DNA from: JAJFUV01 sp964384215
GTDB lineage: Bacteria; Acidobacteriota; Terriglobia; Bryobacterales; Bryobacteraceae
DNA length: 64,000 nucleotides
Assembly: GCA_964384215.1 (NCBI GenBank)
Contig: CAYLLB010000020.1
Coordinates: forward strand, 28,472 to 92,471
Reading direction: 5' to 3'
The position numbers and the translations under genes were made by a program. Of the stretch, positions 17,290 through 25,595 are shown in pieces. Every line of letters starts with the position of its first letter. Within the stretch, counting starts at the first letter, position 1. The notes beneath the pieces are model-generated. The model did no database searches. It was not told the DNA's origin and worked only from the letters and a program-made list of their open reading frames with translations.

Positions 17290-18285
17290 TTACGACAGTT
17301 TTCGATGTACGAACTCGCGGACGGTGTCGGCATTGCGCTGGTAGTCGCGGCCCAACGTCAGATGGTACACCTCCGAGCGGGACAGCAGGCGCCGGCTGGC
17401 CCTTAGCCGGGACACCGCGGTTCCCGCCTTGGCGGCTATCTCGAGCAGGCTGTGCTGAAATACGAACTCCATGCCCTGGAAGAGTCCCAATCCGACCACG
17501 CAGTTCGCCATCATGGATTTCAGTCCATCGTAAGCCCCGGCAGGCTCAATCCGGCACTCGCGCGAAAGGCTTCGCCGCCCGAGGAAGATGAGTCCCGGGA
17601 CAACCGAATCCCTGATGCGGCCGGCGTAATACTCCGAACTGACCACGATTTTGGGACCGAACTCCATTCTCTCGATGCGGCGCAGATACTGGGCGGGGAT
17701 CCCGTTCTCGTTTCCCGGCAGGAGCCCCAGCCGCAGGGGGAACGCATGCACGATCCCGTCCGCGCTGACGAACGGAGAGTCGTCGGAGAGGAAGTCCAAC
17801 TCGGGGAAACGCAGCAGCGCCGAACCGAGCGTGCTCTTTCCTCCGCCCATCGGCAGAAGCACGAGCACCGCCTTTCCGTTGTAAGCGAGGGCGAGTGCGT
17901 GCACTCGATGCATGCGGCGCTTGTCCAGGTATTCGGCGATGCGAGACAACAGAAACAGATAACAGGCCTCGTACAAAAGGTCCTGGTCGCGCGAGTAGAT
18001 CGTAACGCCGCCAGCGCTTCGGTCATAGACGGCCAATCCCCGGCCGCCGTAATCGATGAAGGATCTGCCCCCGACCGTATAAGCGACATTACGCGGCGTG
18101 TAGACCGACGCCACTCCGGCTGGTGCCGAGTCGTAAGGTGGATCGCGGTCCAGCAACTCCGCCACGTGCGCCGGGCCGTCACCGTCCTGGAGGAAATGCT
18201 GAAAGTCGCTGGTCACGGCCTCTTTGGCGTACTGGGCGTCGCCGGTCAGCCGGACACGATATCCGTAAACGTTGAACAGGCTCAT
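17290..18285 (-). CDS. HPr-kinase-like (HprK-related) ATP-binding protein
   Basis: 331 residues. Walker A PMGGGKST is at 145-152 and a DD-containing Walker-B-like segment FLSDDSPFV at 165-173, the order seen in the C-terminal kinase domain of HPr kinase and its relatives. The N-terminal 130 residues are not the HprK N-domain and resemble the lead of the HprK-related kinases found in polysaccharide and peptide-modification clusters. The ATG at 18285 is supported by GGAGGAGG seven bases upstream (18293-18300) and overlaps the upstream glycosyltransferase stop (ATGA). No HPr or other PTS gene is in the window, so the substrate is not HPr here; phosphorylation of a glycan precursor or small protein is a guess. 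Confidence 0.75.
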   Translation of the reverse strand: MSLFNVYGYRVRLTGDAQYAKEAVTSDFQHFLQDGDGPAHVAELLDRDPPYDSAPAGVASVYTPRNVAYTVGGRSFIDYGGRGLAVYDRSAGGVTIYSRDQDLLYEACYLFLLSRIAEYLDKRRMHRVHALALAYNGKAVLVLLPMGGGKSTLGSALLRFPELDFLSDDSPFVSADGIVHAFPLRLGLLPGNENGIPAQYLRRIERMEFGPKIVVSSEYYAGRIRDSVVPGLIFLGRRSLSRECRIEPAGAYDGLKSMMANCVVGLGLFQGMEFVFQHSLLEIAAKAGTAVSRLRASRRLLSRSEVYHLTLGRDYQRNADTVREFVHRKLS

Positions 18286-19470
18286 CGAACCGCCTCCTCC
18301 CCGGCCGTGTTCTTTCGCGGCCTCCAGCAGGTCGCCTCGATGAACAGTACTCCCCTGCGAAGCCCTCCCACCAGCCCTCCCAGCGAGTAGGCCGCGTGCG
18401 CGATATACCGCAGAATCGACATCCCAATCGACCGCAAAGGCTCGCGGAAATCGAACCGCGCGCCGAAGTACACAACGGCGGAGACTCCCACCAGCGCCAA
18501 ACTCGCGATCGCGCCATGCATCCATCCCATCCAAAAACACAGCACCGACATTAGCAACCCGAGGTGCAGCGCCTGAAAGCTGCCCAGAAACACCATGGCG
18601 TAAAAGGGAAACGGTATATCCAGAACGCATCGCAGGGTGACGCAGTCGGACCCGCTTTGATCGGGGCGGTACCGGTAGACCTGCAGCCTGGCCCGGTCCA
18701 GGTGCTTGCGGTATAGGTACGGGTGGCCGAATCCGTAATGGAACCACTGGAGCCACATGTCCGGCAGTGTCTGGCGGTCGTAGTGCACCACACGCGCATC
18801 CGGCTGGTGCCACAACTCGAAGCCCGCCCGGGCGACGCGCACCGACATATCGACGTCTTCTCCTGTGGCGCAACGGGTGTCGAAGCCTCCGGCACGTTCG
18901 AGCGCGCTGCGCCGGAAGGCCACATTGGCCGTAGGGAAGAACGGATGAAACAGTCCGCTCTCGCTGGAAGGCATGTAGCCGGGCTGGTATTCACACTTTG
19001 TGATGTCAATGATCACGCCGCGCGGCCTCCCGCTCCGCCGCATAGAATCTCTCAACCAGGCTATCGGGATCGCCGACGCTGATCAGGGGCCCACCTACCG
19101 CGCCGATGTGCGGATCGCGATAGAACGGGCGAACCATCTCTTCCACCCATTGCGGCTCCGGTACGCAGTCGTCGTCGGTGAAGAGCACGATGTCACCTGA
19201 GCTCTCCCGAATGCCCCGGTTGCGGGCAAATGGAATGCCAACTTCAGCCTCGCTGGCTACTTTAAGCGGAAGTTGTCCGGCGAATCGATCGATGACGTTC
19301 GCATAGCTGACGGTCGAGTTGTTATCGACCACCACCACCTCGTCCGGCGCGAGCGTTTGGCGGGTCAGAGCATCGAGGGCGCGCGCAAGCGGGCCGGGCC
19401 GGTTGCGCGTCACAATGACAACCGATGCCGTCAGCCGCGGTTCCGGGAAGATCGTTTCGTCAGCACTCAC
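18282..19470 (-). pseudogene. family 2 glycosyltransferase split by a +1 frameshift
   Basis: The N-terminal half is read from GTG 19470 to a stop at 19006: TASVVIVTRNRPGPLARAL, then VVVVDNNS, GIPFARNRGI and the metal-binding FTDDDCVPEPQW. The C-terminal half is read one base out of frame from about 19055 to 18282: NVAFRRSALERAGGFDTR, ATGEDVDMSVRVARAG, then hydrophobic segments that look like 2-3 membrane helices. Together they make one GT2 of roughly 390 residues; the crossover is in a GC-rich run at about 19015-19040. This may be a sequencing or assembly indel, a young pseudogene or, less likely, programmed frameshifting. The start overlaps the nucleotidyltransferase stop by 11 bases and the end overlaps the kinase start. 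Confidence 0.75.
18293..18300 (-). promoter_or_regulatory. strong ribosome binding site for the HprK-like gene
   Basis: GGAGGAGG on the minus strand, 7 bases before ATG 18285. It excludes a much longer in-frame extension that runs antiframe through the glycosyltransferase gene. Confidence 0.8.
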
Positions 19471-21127
19471 GTGGCAACTCCTTCAGGTATTCCATGGCGC
19501 GAGGAAGCACAGCGCCGAGATCCACACGTACACCGTCAAGCGAAGCCCGGTACGCATCCTCGAGCGGCTCCAGCACCGAATGTTCCGGCAATTCCATCCT
19601 CTGCAAACCCCTCCTGACTCCCGCTATGCTCTGGGCTACGACTGCGGCGCCCCGCTCCGCGGAGACTGACGCGACCTCCAGTTGAAGGTACTTCCAGAAC
19701 ATGCGCGCGAAATCAAGAGTGTTCACCCTGTACACGGCGGGATCCTCAAGAGCTTCGCTGAACAGGTTCCGCTCCAGCCGCACGAAATCGCGCATGGGCC
19801 GGCCCCAAGTTGGCGAAGCCGGGGGCAAAGATGCGTCCTCGGAACCATCCATGAAGGATTGCGGCCGGCGCAACGCCTCCCAGGTGTCAGGGTTGGCTCC
19901 CTGCGTCAGGATCGCCTGCCATGCGCGAAACAAGTCGTGCGTATACACCTGGAGGAGAACGTCATCGGAGCGCAGGTAAAGGTGGATGCGGCGGCGCAGG
20001 CGGTCCGCCATCCGGGCGTGCTTTCTTACTACCGGGATGAGTTGCGTCAATGACACAGGCCCGGAGACGTCGAAAACGATCAGTATCTCATCCATCGCGA
20101 AAACCAGCCCCGGAACGCGCCGCGCACCAACGTAAGCGGAACCCCAACAACGGCGGGCGCATTCCACTACTTCGCGCAGGTGACATTCCTCGTCCGGTGC
20201 CCAGTCTCGGTCCCAAAGCGACTGATCCAGTTCCCAGCCGCAGCCACACGCCATCTCCGGGCGGGCATCCAACCGCTTGTAGAACAGTGGCAGCCGCTCC
20301 AGGAGAAACCGGTAACTCTGTTCGGGAAGGTCGTCATCGTAACACCTGTAACCTGACTTTACACAGGCCAGCAACCGGGGCAGGAATCCTCCGGACTCTG
20401 AATTGCCGGCTTCGGCATCGAGGACTTCCTCTCGCGACGTCGTGAGCGGCGCGCCGGCGGCCAGACGCTCCATCCGCAGGACCTCGGCCACGGCTTTCGC
20501 GCAAACACTGTTCACGAAGATGCGATCATGCCGGAACCGTTCAGGCTTCGTGACGCAGTGGATGAACTGGGTCCACCACACCTTGGTCTCGCTGTGAATT
20601 CCGCTCAGGGAAGCTCCCACGGATAGCGGAGGCAGATTGCTGACAAGATCCTCGCCCCAGAGCAGCTTCCACGCGGCCTTACCTTCGTGGATTCGAAACC
20701 GGTGATACGGATCGATCGCATAAAGGCGCCGCAAGGAATCCGGGGTGTCCAGGTGGATCGCCGCGTTCGGGTCATAAAGCGGCATCCGGCGGGCCAGCTT
20801 TCCGTATCGCTTTGCCAGACCAGCGCGCTCTGTGGGAGTCCAATCCCCAATGACCTTGAAATCGATGTCGCTGACCCCGGGCACGATCCGGCCCGTCATG
20901 CCGCGCGTCAGGTAAACAGCGCGAGTTCCCTTCGCACGGCGGAACCACCGGCACCCGAACTGCACCAACGCACGGTACCCCAGCCGGTAGGCGTGTCCCA
21001 AGGGACGCAGCCTGGCCGAATTGACCAGAAACCACCGCAAGGCCGGCTTCCAACGCGGCGTGGGACGAGCCGACGTCCTGCCATCTGGATTACCTTCGCC
21101 ACGCGAAGCTAGCGTCTGTGGATGCAA
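19460..21127 (-). CDS. large nucleotidyltransferase-fold protein of unknown role
   Basis: Up to 555 residues. The only recognised motif is near the N-terminus: RGMTGRIVPGVSDIDFKVI, in which SDIDF (86-90) matches the paired Asp of the polymerase-beta-type nucleotidyltransferase superfamily; the usual leading GS is replaced. A later acidic stretch (LYLRSDDVLLQVY) could give the third Asp but this is unproved. The rest (about 130-555) is helical and matches nothing I know. The start is TTG 21127 without a visible ribosome binding site, so the true start may be up to 30 residues downstream. The gene is first of a minus-strand cassette with the glycosyltransferase and HprK-like genes and begins 65 bases from the 3' end of tRNA-Cys. 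Confidence 0.6.
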   Translation of the reverse strand: MHPQTLASRGEGNPDGRTSARPTPRWKPALRWFLVNSARLRPLGHAYRLGYRALVQFGCRWFRRAKGTRAVYLTRGMTGRIVPGVSDIDFKVIGDWTPTERAGLAKRYGKLARRMPLYDPNAAIHLDTPDSLRRLYAIDPYHRFRIHEGKAAWKLLWGEDLVSNLPPLSVGASLSGIHSETKVWWTQFIHCVTKPERFRHDRIFVNSVCAKAVAEVLRMERLAAGAPLTTSREEVLDAEAGNSESGGFLPRLLACVKSGYRCYDDDLPEQSYRFLLERLPLFYKRLDARPEMACGCGWELDQSLWDRDWAPDEECHLREVVECARRCWGSAYVGARRVPGLVFAMDEILIVFDVSGPVSLTQLIPVVRKHARMADRLRRRIHLYLRSDDVLLQVYTHDLFRAWQAILTQGANPDTWEALRRPQSFMDGSEDASLPPASPTWGRPMRDFVRLERNLFSEALEDPAVYRVNTLDFARMFWKYLQLEVASVSAERGAAVVAQSIAGVRRGLQRMELPEHSVLEPLEDAYRASLDGVRVDLGAVLPRAMEYLKELPREC

Positions 21128-21191
21128 TGGGAATCAGTACCACACAGATGGTCTCATTTTCAAGTCTCAGGAAGCCGCGTCAAAGGTGGGT

Positions 21192-21266
<75 letters not shown>

Positions 21267-21288
21267 CAAGGCACTTGCTACATTAGCG

Positions 21289-21318
21289 AACATACCGCGA
21301 CGCAGCGTCGAGTGTCAA
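21289..21318 (-). promoter_or_regulatory. promoter of tRNA-Cys
   Basis: On the minus strand a perfect TTGACA (21318-21313) and TATGTT (21294-21289) are 18 bases apart. The predicted transcript would start about 15 bases before the mature tRNA. Confidence 0.65.
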
Positions 21319-21375
21319 CGTGCGCGCCGTTGGGCCGCTCGCTGTCATAGACTGGATCAATCCATCCGGGACGCC

Positions 21376-22125
21376 ATGGCTCTGCTAAACAGGAAAGTCG
21401 CACTCATCACCGGCGCGGCGACGGGTATCGGCGAATCGATCGCGCGAGTGTTTGCCAGCGAAGGTTCACGTGTCGTGATTCTCGACCGGGACGGGGCGGG
21501 CGCGGAGGAAGTCGCCGCCGATATCCGGGCCAATGGCGGCGCGGCCGTGGCTTGCCGTGGGGACGTGCGCGACGCCAGCGAGGCCGGTGCCGCCATCGAG
21601 CGCGCGCTGGTCGACTTCGGGCGCCTCGACATCCTCGTAAACAACGCCGGCATCTACCCGCGTCACAACCTGCTGGAGATGACCGAAGCGCAGTGGGACG
21701 AGATCGTCTCCACGAACCTGAAGGGCGTGTTTCAGTGCACGCGCCTGGCCTTGCCGTACATGGTGGCCCAGGGTTCCGGCAAGATCGTGAACATCTCGTC
21801 AGTCACTTTCCACATCGGGATGAAGGGCCTGACGCACTATGTTTCCTCGAAAGGCGGCATCATCGGTTTCACACGCGCGCTGGCCCGGGAAGTGGGGGGC
21901 TCGAATATACACGTGAACGCGGTCACGCCGGGCGCCATCGAGACCGAGGCGGAGAAGAAGATCGCCACGCGGGAGCAGGTAGACGCGGTGGTCGCCTTGC
22001 AGAGTCTGAGGCGCCGCATCGTCCCGTTGGACGTGGCCCGCGTGTGCTTGTTTCTGGCTTCGGAACTGAGCGACGGCATGACGGGCCAGACCGTCAACGT
22101 GGACGGCGGTTGGGTGATGTACTGA
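21376..22125 (+). CDS. SDR family NAD(P)-dependent oxidoreductase
   Basis: 249 residues from ATG 21376; an upstream in-frame extension would run into the tRNA and is rejected. Classical short-chain dehydrogenase features are visible: nucleotide-binding TGAATGIGE near residue 12-20, LDRDG after the second strand, NNAGIYPR near 88-95, catalytic Ser in NISSVTF and Tyr/Lys in HYVSSKGG. The C-terminus ends GQTVNVDGGWVMY, as in FabG-like sugar or acyl dehydrogenases. It is followed after one base by a RhaT-type transporter gene, which favours a sugar or sugar-acid substrate over fatty-acid synthesis. The exact substrate is open. Confidence 0.85.
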   Translation: MALLNRKVALITGAATGIGESIARVFASEGSRVVILDRDGAGAEEVAADIRANGGAAVACRGDVRDASEAGAAIERALVDFGRLDILVNNAGIYPRHNLLEMTEAQWDEIVSTNLKGVFQCTRLALPYMVAQGSGKIVNISSVTFHIGMKGLTHYVSSKGGIIGFTRALAREVGGSNIHVNAVTPGAIETEAEKKIATREQVDAVVALQSLRRRIVPLDVARVCLFLASELSDGMTGQTVNVDGGWVMY

Positions 22126-22126
22126 A

Positions 22127-23140
22127 ATGACGGCCCCCTTCGGCGGTGTGGCGCTTGTCCTGGTAGCGGGTATCCTCGGTGGTACTGTGCTCGCACCGAT
22201 GAAGTATGTGCGCGGCTGGAAGTGGGAGAATCTTTGGCTGGTCTACTCCGCCTGCGCTTACCTGATCTTCCCGTGGCTGGTTGGATTCCTGACCGTGCCG
22301 CACCTTCTGTCGGTCTACGGCGGGGTGGACGCGCGCACGGTGCTCACAACCGGCGCGTTCGGGCTGGCCTGGGGTTTCGCCGTGGTGCTCTACGGCGTGG
22401 GCGCGGACATCGTAGGCCTGTCGCTCACCTCGGGCATCATCCTGGGGTCGTCGGTAGCATTGGGCTCGCTGTTGCCGCTGACGTTCCTGCCGCGCGCCCG
22501 CGAGTCCGCCGCAAGCGTCGCCGCCATCGTCGCGGTGAACGTTCTGATGCTGGCAGGCGTGGCGTTGTGCGCCTGGTCAGGACACGTGCGGGAGAAGGTG
22601 CAGGCGGCCGACGCCGCGCGCCGGCGCGATCCTCGTTTCCGCATGGGCATCCTGATCTGCTTCGCCGCCGGACTGCTCGCCACGCTGTTCAACATAGCAC
22701 TGGCTTACGGCGCACCCATCGCGCGCGAGGCCGTGCGCACCGGAGCCGATCCGTTCCATGCCTCGAACGCCGTCTGGAGCCTGGCAGTGAGCCTGGGCTC
22801 ACTGCCGAGCCTGTTCTACACCACGCACAAACTGCGACGCAATCGAACCTGGCCCAAGTACGGCGAGTTCTCGCCGGCGCGAAATGGAGTGCTATGTGTT
22901 CTGATGGGCGTGATGTGGATCTCGAGCACGGTTCTGTACGGCTCGGCGGCGGGAATGTTAGGTCCGCTGGGCACCGTGATAGGCTGGCCCATCTACATGT
23001 CCTCGATGATCCTGGCCAACAATTTTTGGGGATGGGCGACGGGCGAATGGAAGCGCGCGGGGACGCGGGCGGTAACGCTGATGGCGGCCGGCATCGCAGT
23101 GCAGATCGCGGCCATGGTGCTATTCGGGAGGATGCAATGA
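22127..23140 (+). CDS. RhaT family sugar permease
   Basis: 337 residues with about ten hydrophobic segments. The start ATG lies 1 base after the SDR stop. The N-terminus follows the pattern of L-rhamnose/H+ symporter RhaT (LGGTVLAPMKYVRGWKWENLW; then FGLAWGFAVVLYGVGADIVG and SLTSGIILGSSVALGSLLPL), with the same spacing as E. coli RhaT. The likely role is proton-coupled uptake of rhamnose or a related sugar through the inner membrane. The stop overlaps the start of the M81 gene (ATGA). A GH106-like rhamnosidase gene lies 16 kb away in the same window, which is consistent but does not prove rhamnose as substrate. Confidence 0.82.
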   Translation: MTAPFGGVALVLVAGILGGTVLAPMKYVRGWKWENLWLVYSACAYLIFPWLVGFLTVPHLLSVYGGVDARTVLTTGAFGLAWGFAVVLYGVGADIVGLSLTSGIILGSSVALGSLLPLTFLPRARESAASVAAIVAVNVLMLAGVALCAWSGHVREKVQAADAARRRDPRFRMGILICFAAGLLATLFNIALAYGAPIAREAVRTGADPFHASNAVWSLAVSLGSLPSLFYTTHKLRRNRTWPKYGEFSPARNGVLCVLMGVMWISSTVLYGSAAGMLGPLGTVIGWPIYMSSMILANNFWGWATGEWKRAGTRAVTLMAAGIAVQIAAMVLFGRMQ

Positions 23141-24582
23141 AGCGCGTAGGTATCGCTTACCTGGTCCAGGAGTCCAACACGTTTTCGCCCCTGGCCACAA
23201 CGCTGGACGATTTCAACATCGCGCTGGGCACCGAGGCTGTCGAGCGCTGGCAGGGAACGCGCACGGAAATCGGTGGATTTATCGACGCGCTGCGTCGGCC
23301 GGGAATCGAGACTGTCCCGCTGTTCGCCGGCTGGGCCATCACAAAAGGCCGCATCCTGCGGAGCGAATTCGAGCGCATGAAGAAGATTGCCCGGACGACC
23401 GTGCAAACCGCCGGGCCGCTGGACGGACTGCTGGTGGCTTTGCACGGCGCGATGTGCGCGGAAGGGGCCGACGACGCCACCGGGGCGCTGCTGGCGTGTT
23501 TGCGCGAAACCGTGGGCCCGCAACGGCCGCTCATCCTCACCCTGGACCTGCATGCGAACCTGACGCGGCGCATCTGCGCGCTGGCCGACGCCGTCATCGG
23601 CTACCGCACTTACCCGCATGTCGATATGCACGAGACGGGCACGACCGCGGCGCGCATGCTCCTCGGGATTCTCGGCGGGGAGCCGAGGCCCAGGACTGTA
23701 TTTCGGAAACTGCCCATGGTAGTGCCGGCTGAGAACATGCAAACCGCGGAGGGACCGATGGCCGAGGTTTGGCGCCGGGGCGAAGAGATGCGCCCGGCCG
23801 CCGTGCAGAGCTTCTCCGTGTTCGGCGTGCAGGCGTGGCTCGACATTGAGGAGATGGGGTGCGCGGTGGCGGCCGTGACGGCTGGTGCGGAAGCCGAGGC
23901 GCGCGACTTCTGCGAGACAGTCGCGCGGCGCTTCGAGGAACTGCGGCACGCCTTCGACGTCGGCCTGCTCTCTCCGGAGGCGGCGATCCGCGAAGCGCTG
24001 GCCACCGACGGCGCACCAGTGGTGCTCTCTGAATCCTCGGATAGCCCCACGGCCGGGTCGCCGGGCGACAGCGCGGAGATGCTGGCCGCGATGATCAAAT
24101 CTGCTCCGGACACGAAAGCGGCCCTGTGGCTCCGGGACGAGAAGGCAGTGGAACAGGCGCGTGCGGCTGGCGTGGGTGCTCGTATCCATGTGTGGTTGGG
24201 TGGTTTGCATGACACGGTGAATCGCCGGCGGATCGAAGCCGAGGCCGAGGTGCTTCGCCTATCGGATGGACGGTTTACCATGCGCGGATCGCAGTACACC
24301 GGCCTCGAGACGACCATGGGTTCCGCGGCGGTGCTCCAGGTTGGGAAGGTGACCGTGCTCGTATCGAGCGAGTCGGCCAACAACATCGACCCCGAGCTTT
24401 ACCGCAGTCAGGGCATCGAACCGCGCGATTACAAGATCGTGATCGTGAAATCGGCTACCGCGTTCCGCGCAGAATACGCGCCATTCGCGGCCAAGATGCT
24501 GGGGGTGGACACACCCGGCGTGAGTTCGGCGAACCTACGATCAATGCCCTACCGTCGCGTGCCAGCTGAGTACTTGCCGTAA
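23137..24582 (+). CDS. M81 family metallopeptidase (MlrC/microcystinase C-like)
   Basis: 481 residues starting at the ATG that overlaps the transporter stop. Family marks: VGIAYLVQESNTFSP at the N-terminus, the metal-ligand segments LDLHANLT (near 136-143) and YPHVDMHETG (near 158-167), LVALHGAM before them, and SESSDSPTAGSPGDS near 300. MlrC cleaves linear microcystin in sphingomonads, but most homologues are of unknown substrate and occur with transport genes for amino-acid or amide compounds. In this operon with a sugar-type permease and an SDR it probably acts on an imported small molecule. No signal peptide is seen, so it is cytoplasmic. Confidence 0.85.
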   Translation: MKRVGIAYLVQESNTFSPLATTLDDFNIALGTEAVERWQGTRTEIGGFIDALRRPGIETVPLFAGWAITKGRILRSEFERMKKIARTTVQTAGPLDGLLVALHGAMCAEGADDATGALLACLRETVGPQRPLILTLDLHANLTRRICALADAVIGYRTYPHVDMHETGTTAARMLLGILGGEPRPRTVFRKLPMVVPAENMQTAEGPMAEVWRRGEEMRPAAVQSFSVFGVQAWLDIEEMGCAVAAVTAGAEAEARDFCETVARRFEELRHAFDVGLLSPEAAIREALATDGAPVVLSESSDSPTAGSPGDSAEMLAAMIKSAPDTKAALWLRDEKAVEQARAAGVGARIHVWLGGLHDTVNRRRIEAEAEVLRLSDGRFTMRGSQYTGLETTMGSAAVLQVGKVTVLVSSESANNIDPELYRSQGIEPRDYKIVIVKSATAFRAEYAPFAAKMLGVDTPGVSSANLRSMPYRRVPAEYLP

Positions 24583-24631
24583 CGCAAGCCTACGATTTGC
24601 CCTCGCCGCTCCGCCGGTCGCACCGTGAAGT

Positions 24632-24661
24632 TTGACACCCCGTTCCGAGCCTCATTATATT
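24632..24661 (+). promoter_or_regulatory. promoter of the nuo operon
   Basis: A perfect TTGACA (24632-24637) and TATATT (24656-24661) are separated by 18 bases, 31 bases upstream of the nuoA ATG. This is the best sigma-70 promoter match that I found in the window and fits constitutive expression of complex I. Confidence 0.75.
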
Positions 24662-24691
24662 CAAAGAGAAGGTCCTTTCCCGAAGGGACTC

Positions 24692-25087
24692 ATGCCGACC
24701 TCGTATCCACAAATCTACTGGCCGGTTTTTCTGCAAGTGGTCTTTGCGGCAATGGTGGCCGCCGCCATGCTGGGCGCCTCGGCCATCCTGGGCAAGCGGG
24801 TGCGGAATCGCGTCAAGGACACGCCATACGAGTGCGGCATCGAGCCAGTAGGCAGCGCGCGCGAACGCTTCAGCGTAAAGTTCTACCTGGTCGCGATGAT
24901 CTTCATCCTGTTCGACATCGAGACCGTCTTTTTATATCCTTGGGCCGTCGTGTACCGCGAGCTGCGGCTATTCGCATTCATCGAGATGCTTATCTTCATC
25001 CTTCTCATCCTCTCGGGGTTCTTCTACATATTGAAGAAGGGAGCGCTGGACTGGACCGGCGCTGAGACAACGGGCTGCGGCCAATAA
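24692..25087 (+). CDS. nuoA: NADH-quinone oxidoreductase subunit A
   Basis: 131 residues from ATG 24692, with GAAGGGA just upstream; a longer frame from 24632 would start inside the promoter. NuoA is a small three-helix membrane subunit of complex I near the quinone site. Landmarks: TPYECGIEP (loop 1, the conserved Cys-containing region), RFSVKFYLVAMIFILFDIE and VFLYPW. It is the first gene of the complex I operon; nuoC, not nuoB, follows 33 bases downstream. Confidence 0.93.
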   Translation: MPTSYPQIYWPVFLQVVFAAMVAAAMLGASAILGKRVRNRVKDTPYECGIEPVGSARERFSVKFYLVAMIFILFDIETVFLYPWAVVYRELRLFAFIEMLIFILLILSGFFYILKKGALDWTGAETTGCGQ

Positions 25088-25120
25088 TCGATATCTATGC
25101 TTAACGGGAAGGGGCAGTCC

Positions 25121-25585
25121 ATGCCGCTGGCGCAAGCTATATGCGAGCGCGATCCATCGGCTTTCATCAATCTGGAGCAGCGGATGGGCGAATGGACCGC
25201 CGAGGTCGCGCCGGAAAGAATCACACAAGTCTGCCAATGGTTGAAGGACGCATGGCAATTCGAGCGCCTTTCGACGGTGACCGCGGTGGACTGGCCCGAA
25301 CGCGATGCGCGCTTCGACGTCGTCTACCACCTGCATTCGATCGCCCGCAACGAGCGGCTTCGCTTGAAGTGTCGCGTGGGCGGCGAGGCTCCGGAGATCG
25401 ATTCGGTGACGAGCGTCTGGCGCGGCGCCGATTGGTACGAGCGAGAGGTGTTCGACCTGTTCGGCATTCGATTCCGCAATCATCCGGATTTGCGGCGCAT
25501 CATGATGCCCGAGGATTGGCAGGGGCATCCGCTGCGCAAGGATTATCCGGTTCATGGCGGCCGGTACGACTACACCGGCAAATAG
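25121..25585 (+). CDS. nuoC: NADH-quinone oxidoreductase subunit C
   Basis: 154 residues. The ATG at 25121 is preferred because GGGAAGGGG lies upstream; ATG 25097 would add 8 residues without a ribosome binding site. The family block is clear: SVTSVWRGADWYEREVFDLF, then GIRFRNHPDLRRIMMPEDW and HPLRKDYPV. NuoC sits on the peripheral arm and contacts NuoD and NuoB. The gene follows nuoA directly, where nuoB normally sits. The stop is 10 bases before the nuoD start. Confidence 0.93.
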   Translation: MPLAQAICERDPSAFINLEQRMGEWTAEVAPERITQVCQWLKDAWQFERLSTVTAVDWPERDARFDVVYHLHSIARNERLRLKCRVGGEAPEIDSVTSVWRGADWYEREVFDLFGIRFRNHPDLRRIMMPEDWQGHPLRKDYPVHGGRYDYTGK

Positions 25586-25595
25586 GGAGCGACGA

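Noticed and set aside
18286..18873. 196-codon N-terminal extension of the HprK-like protein
   Set aside because: This part lies inside the glycosyltransferase gene in another frame, and the ATG at 18285 has a strong ribosome binding site.
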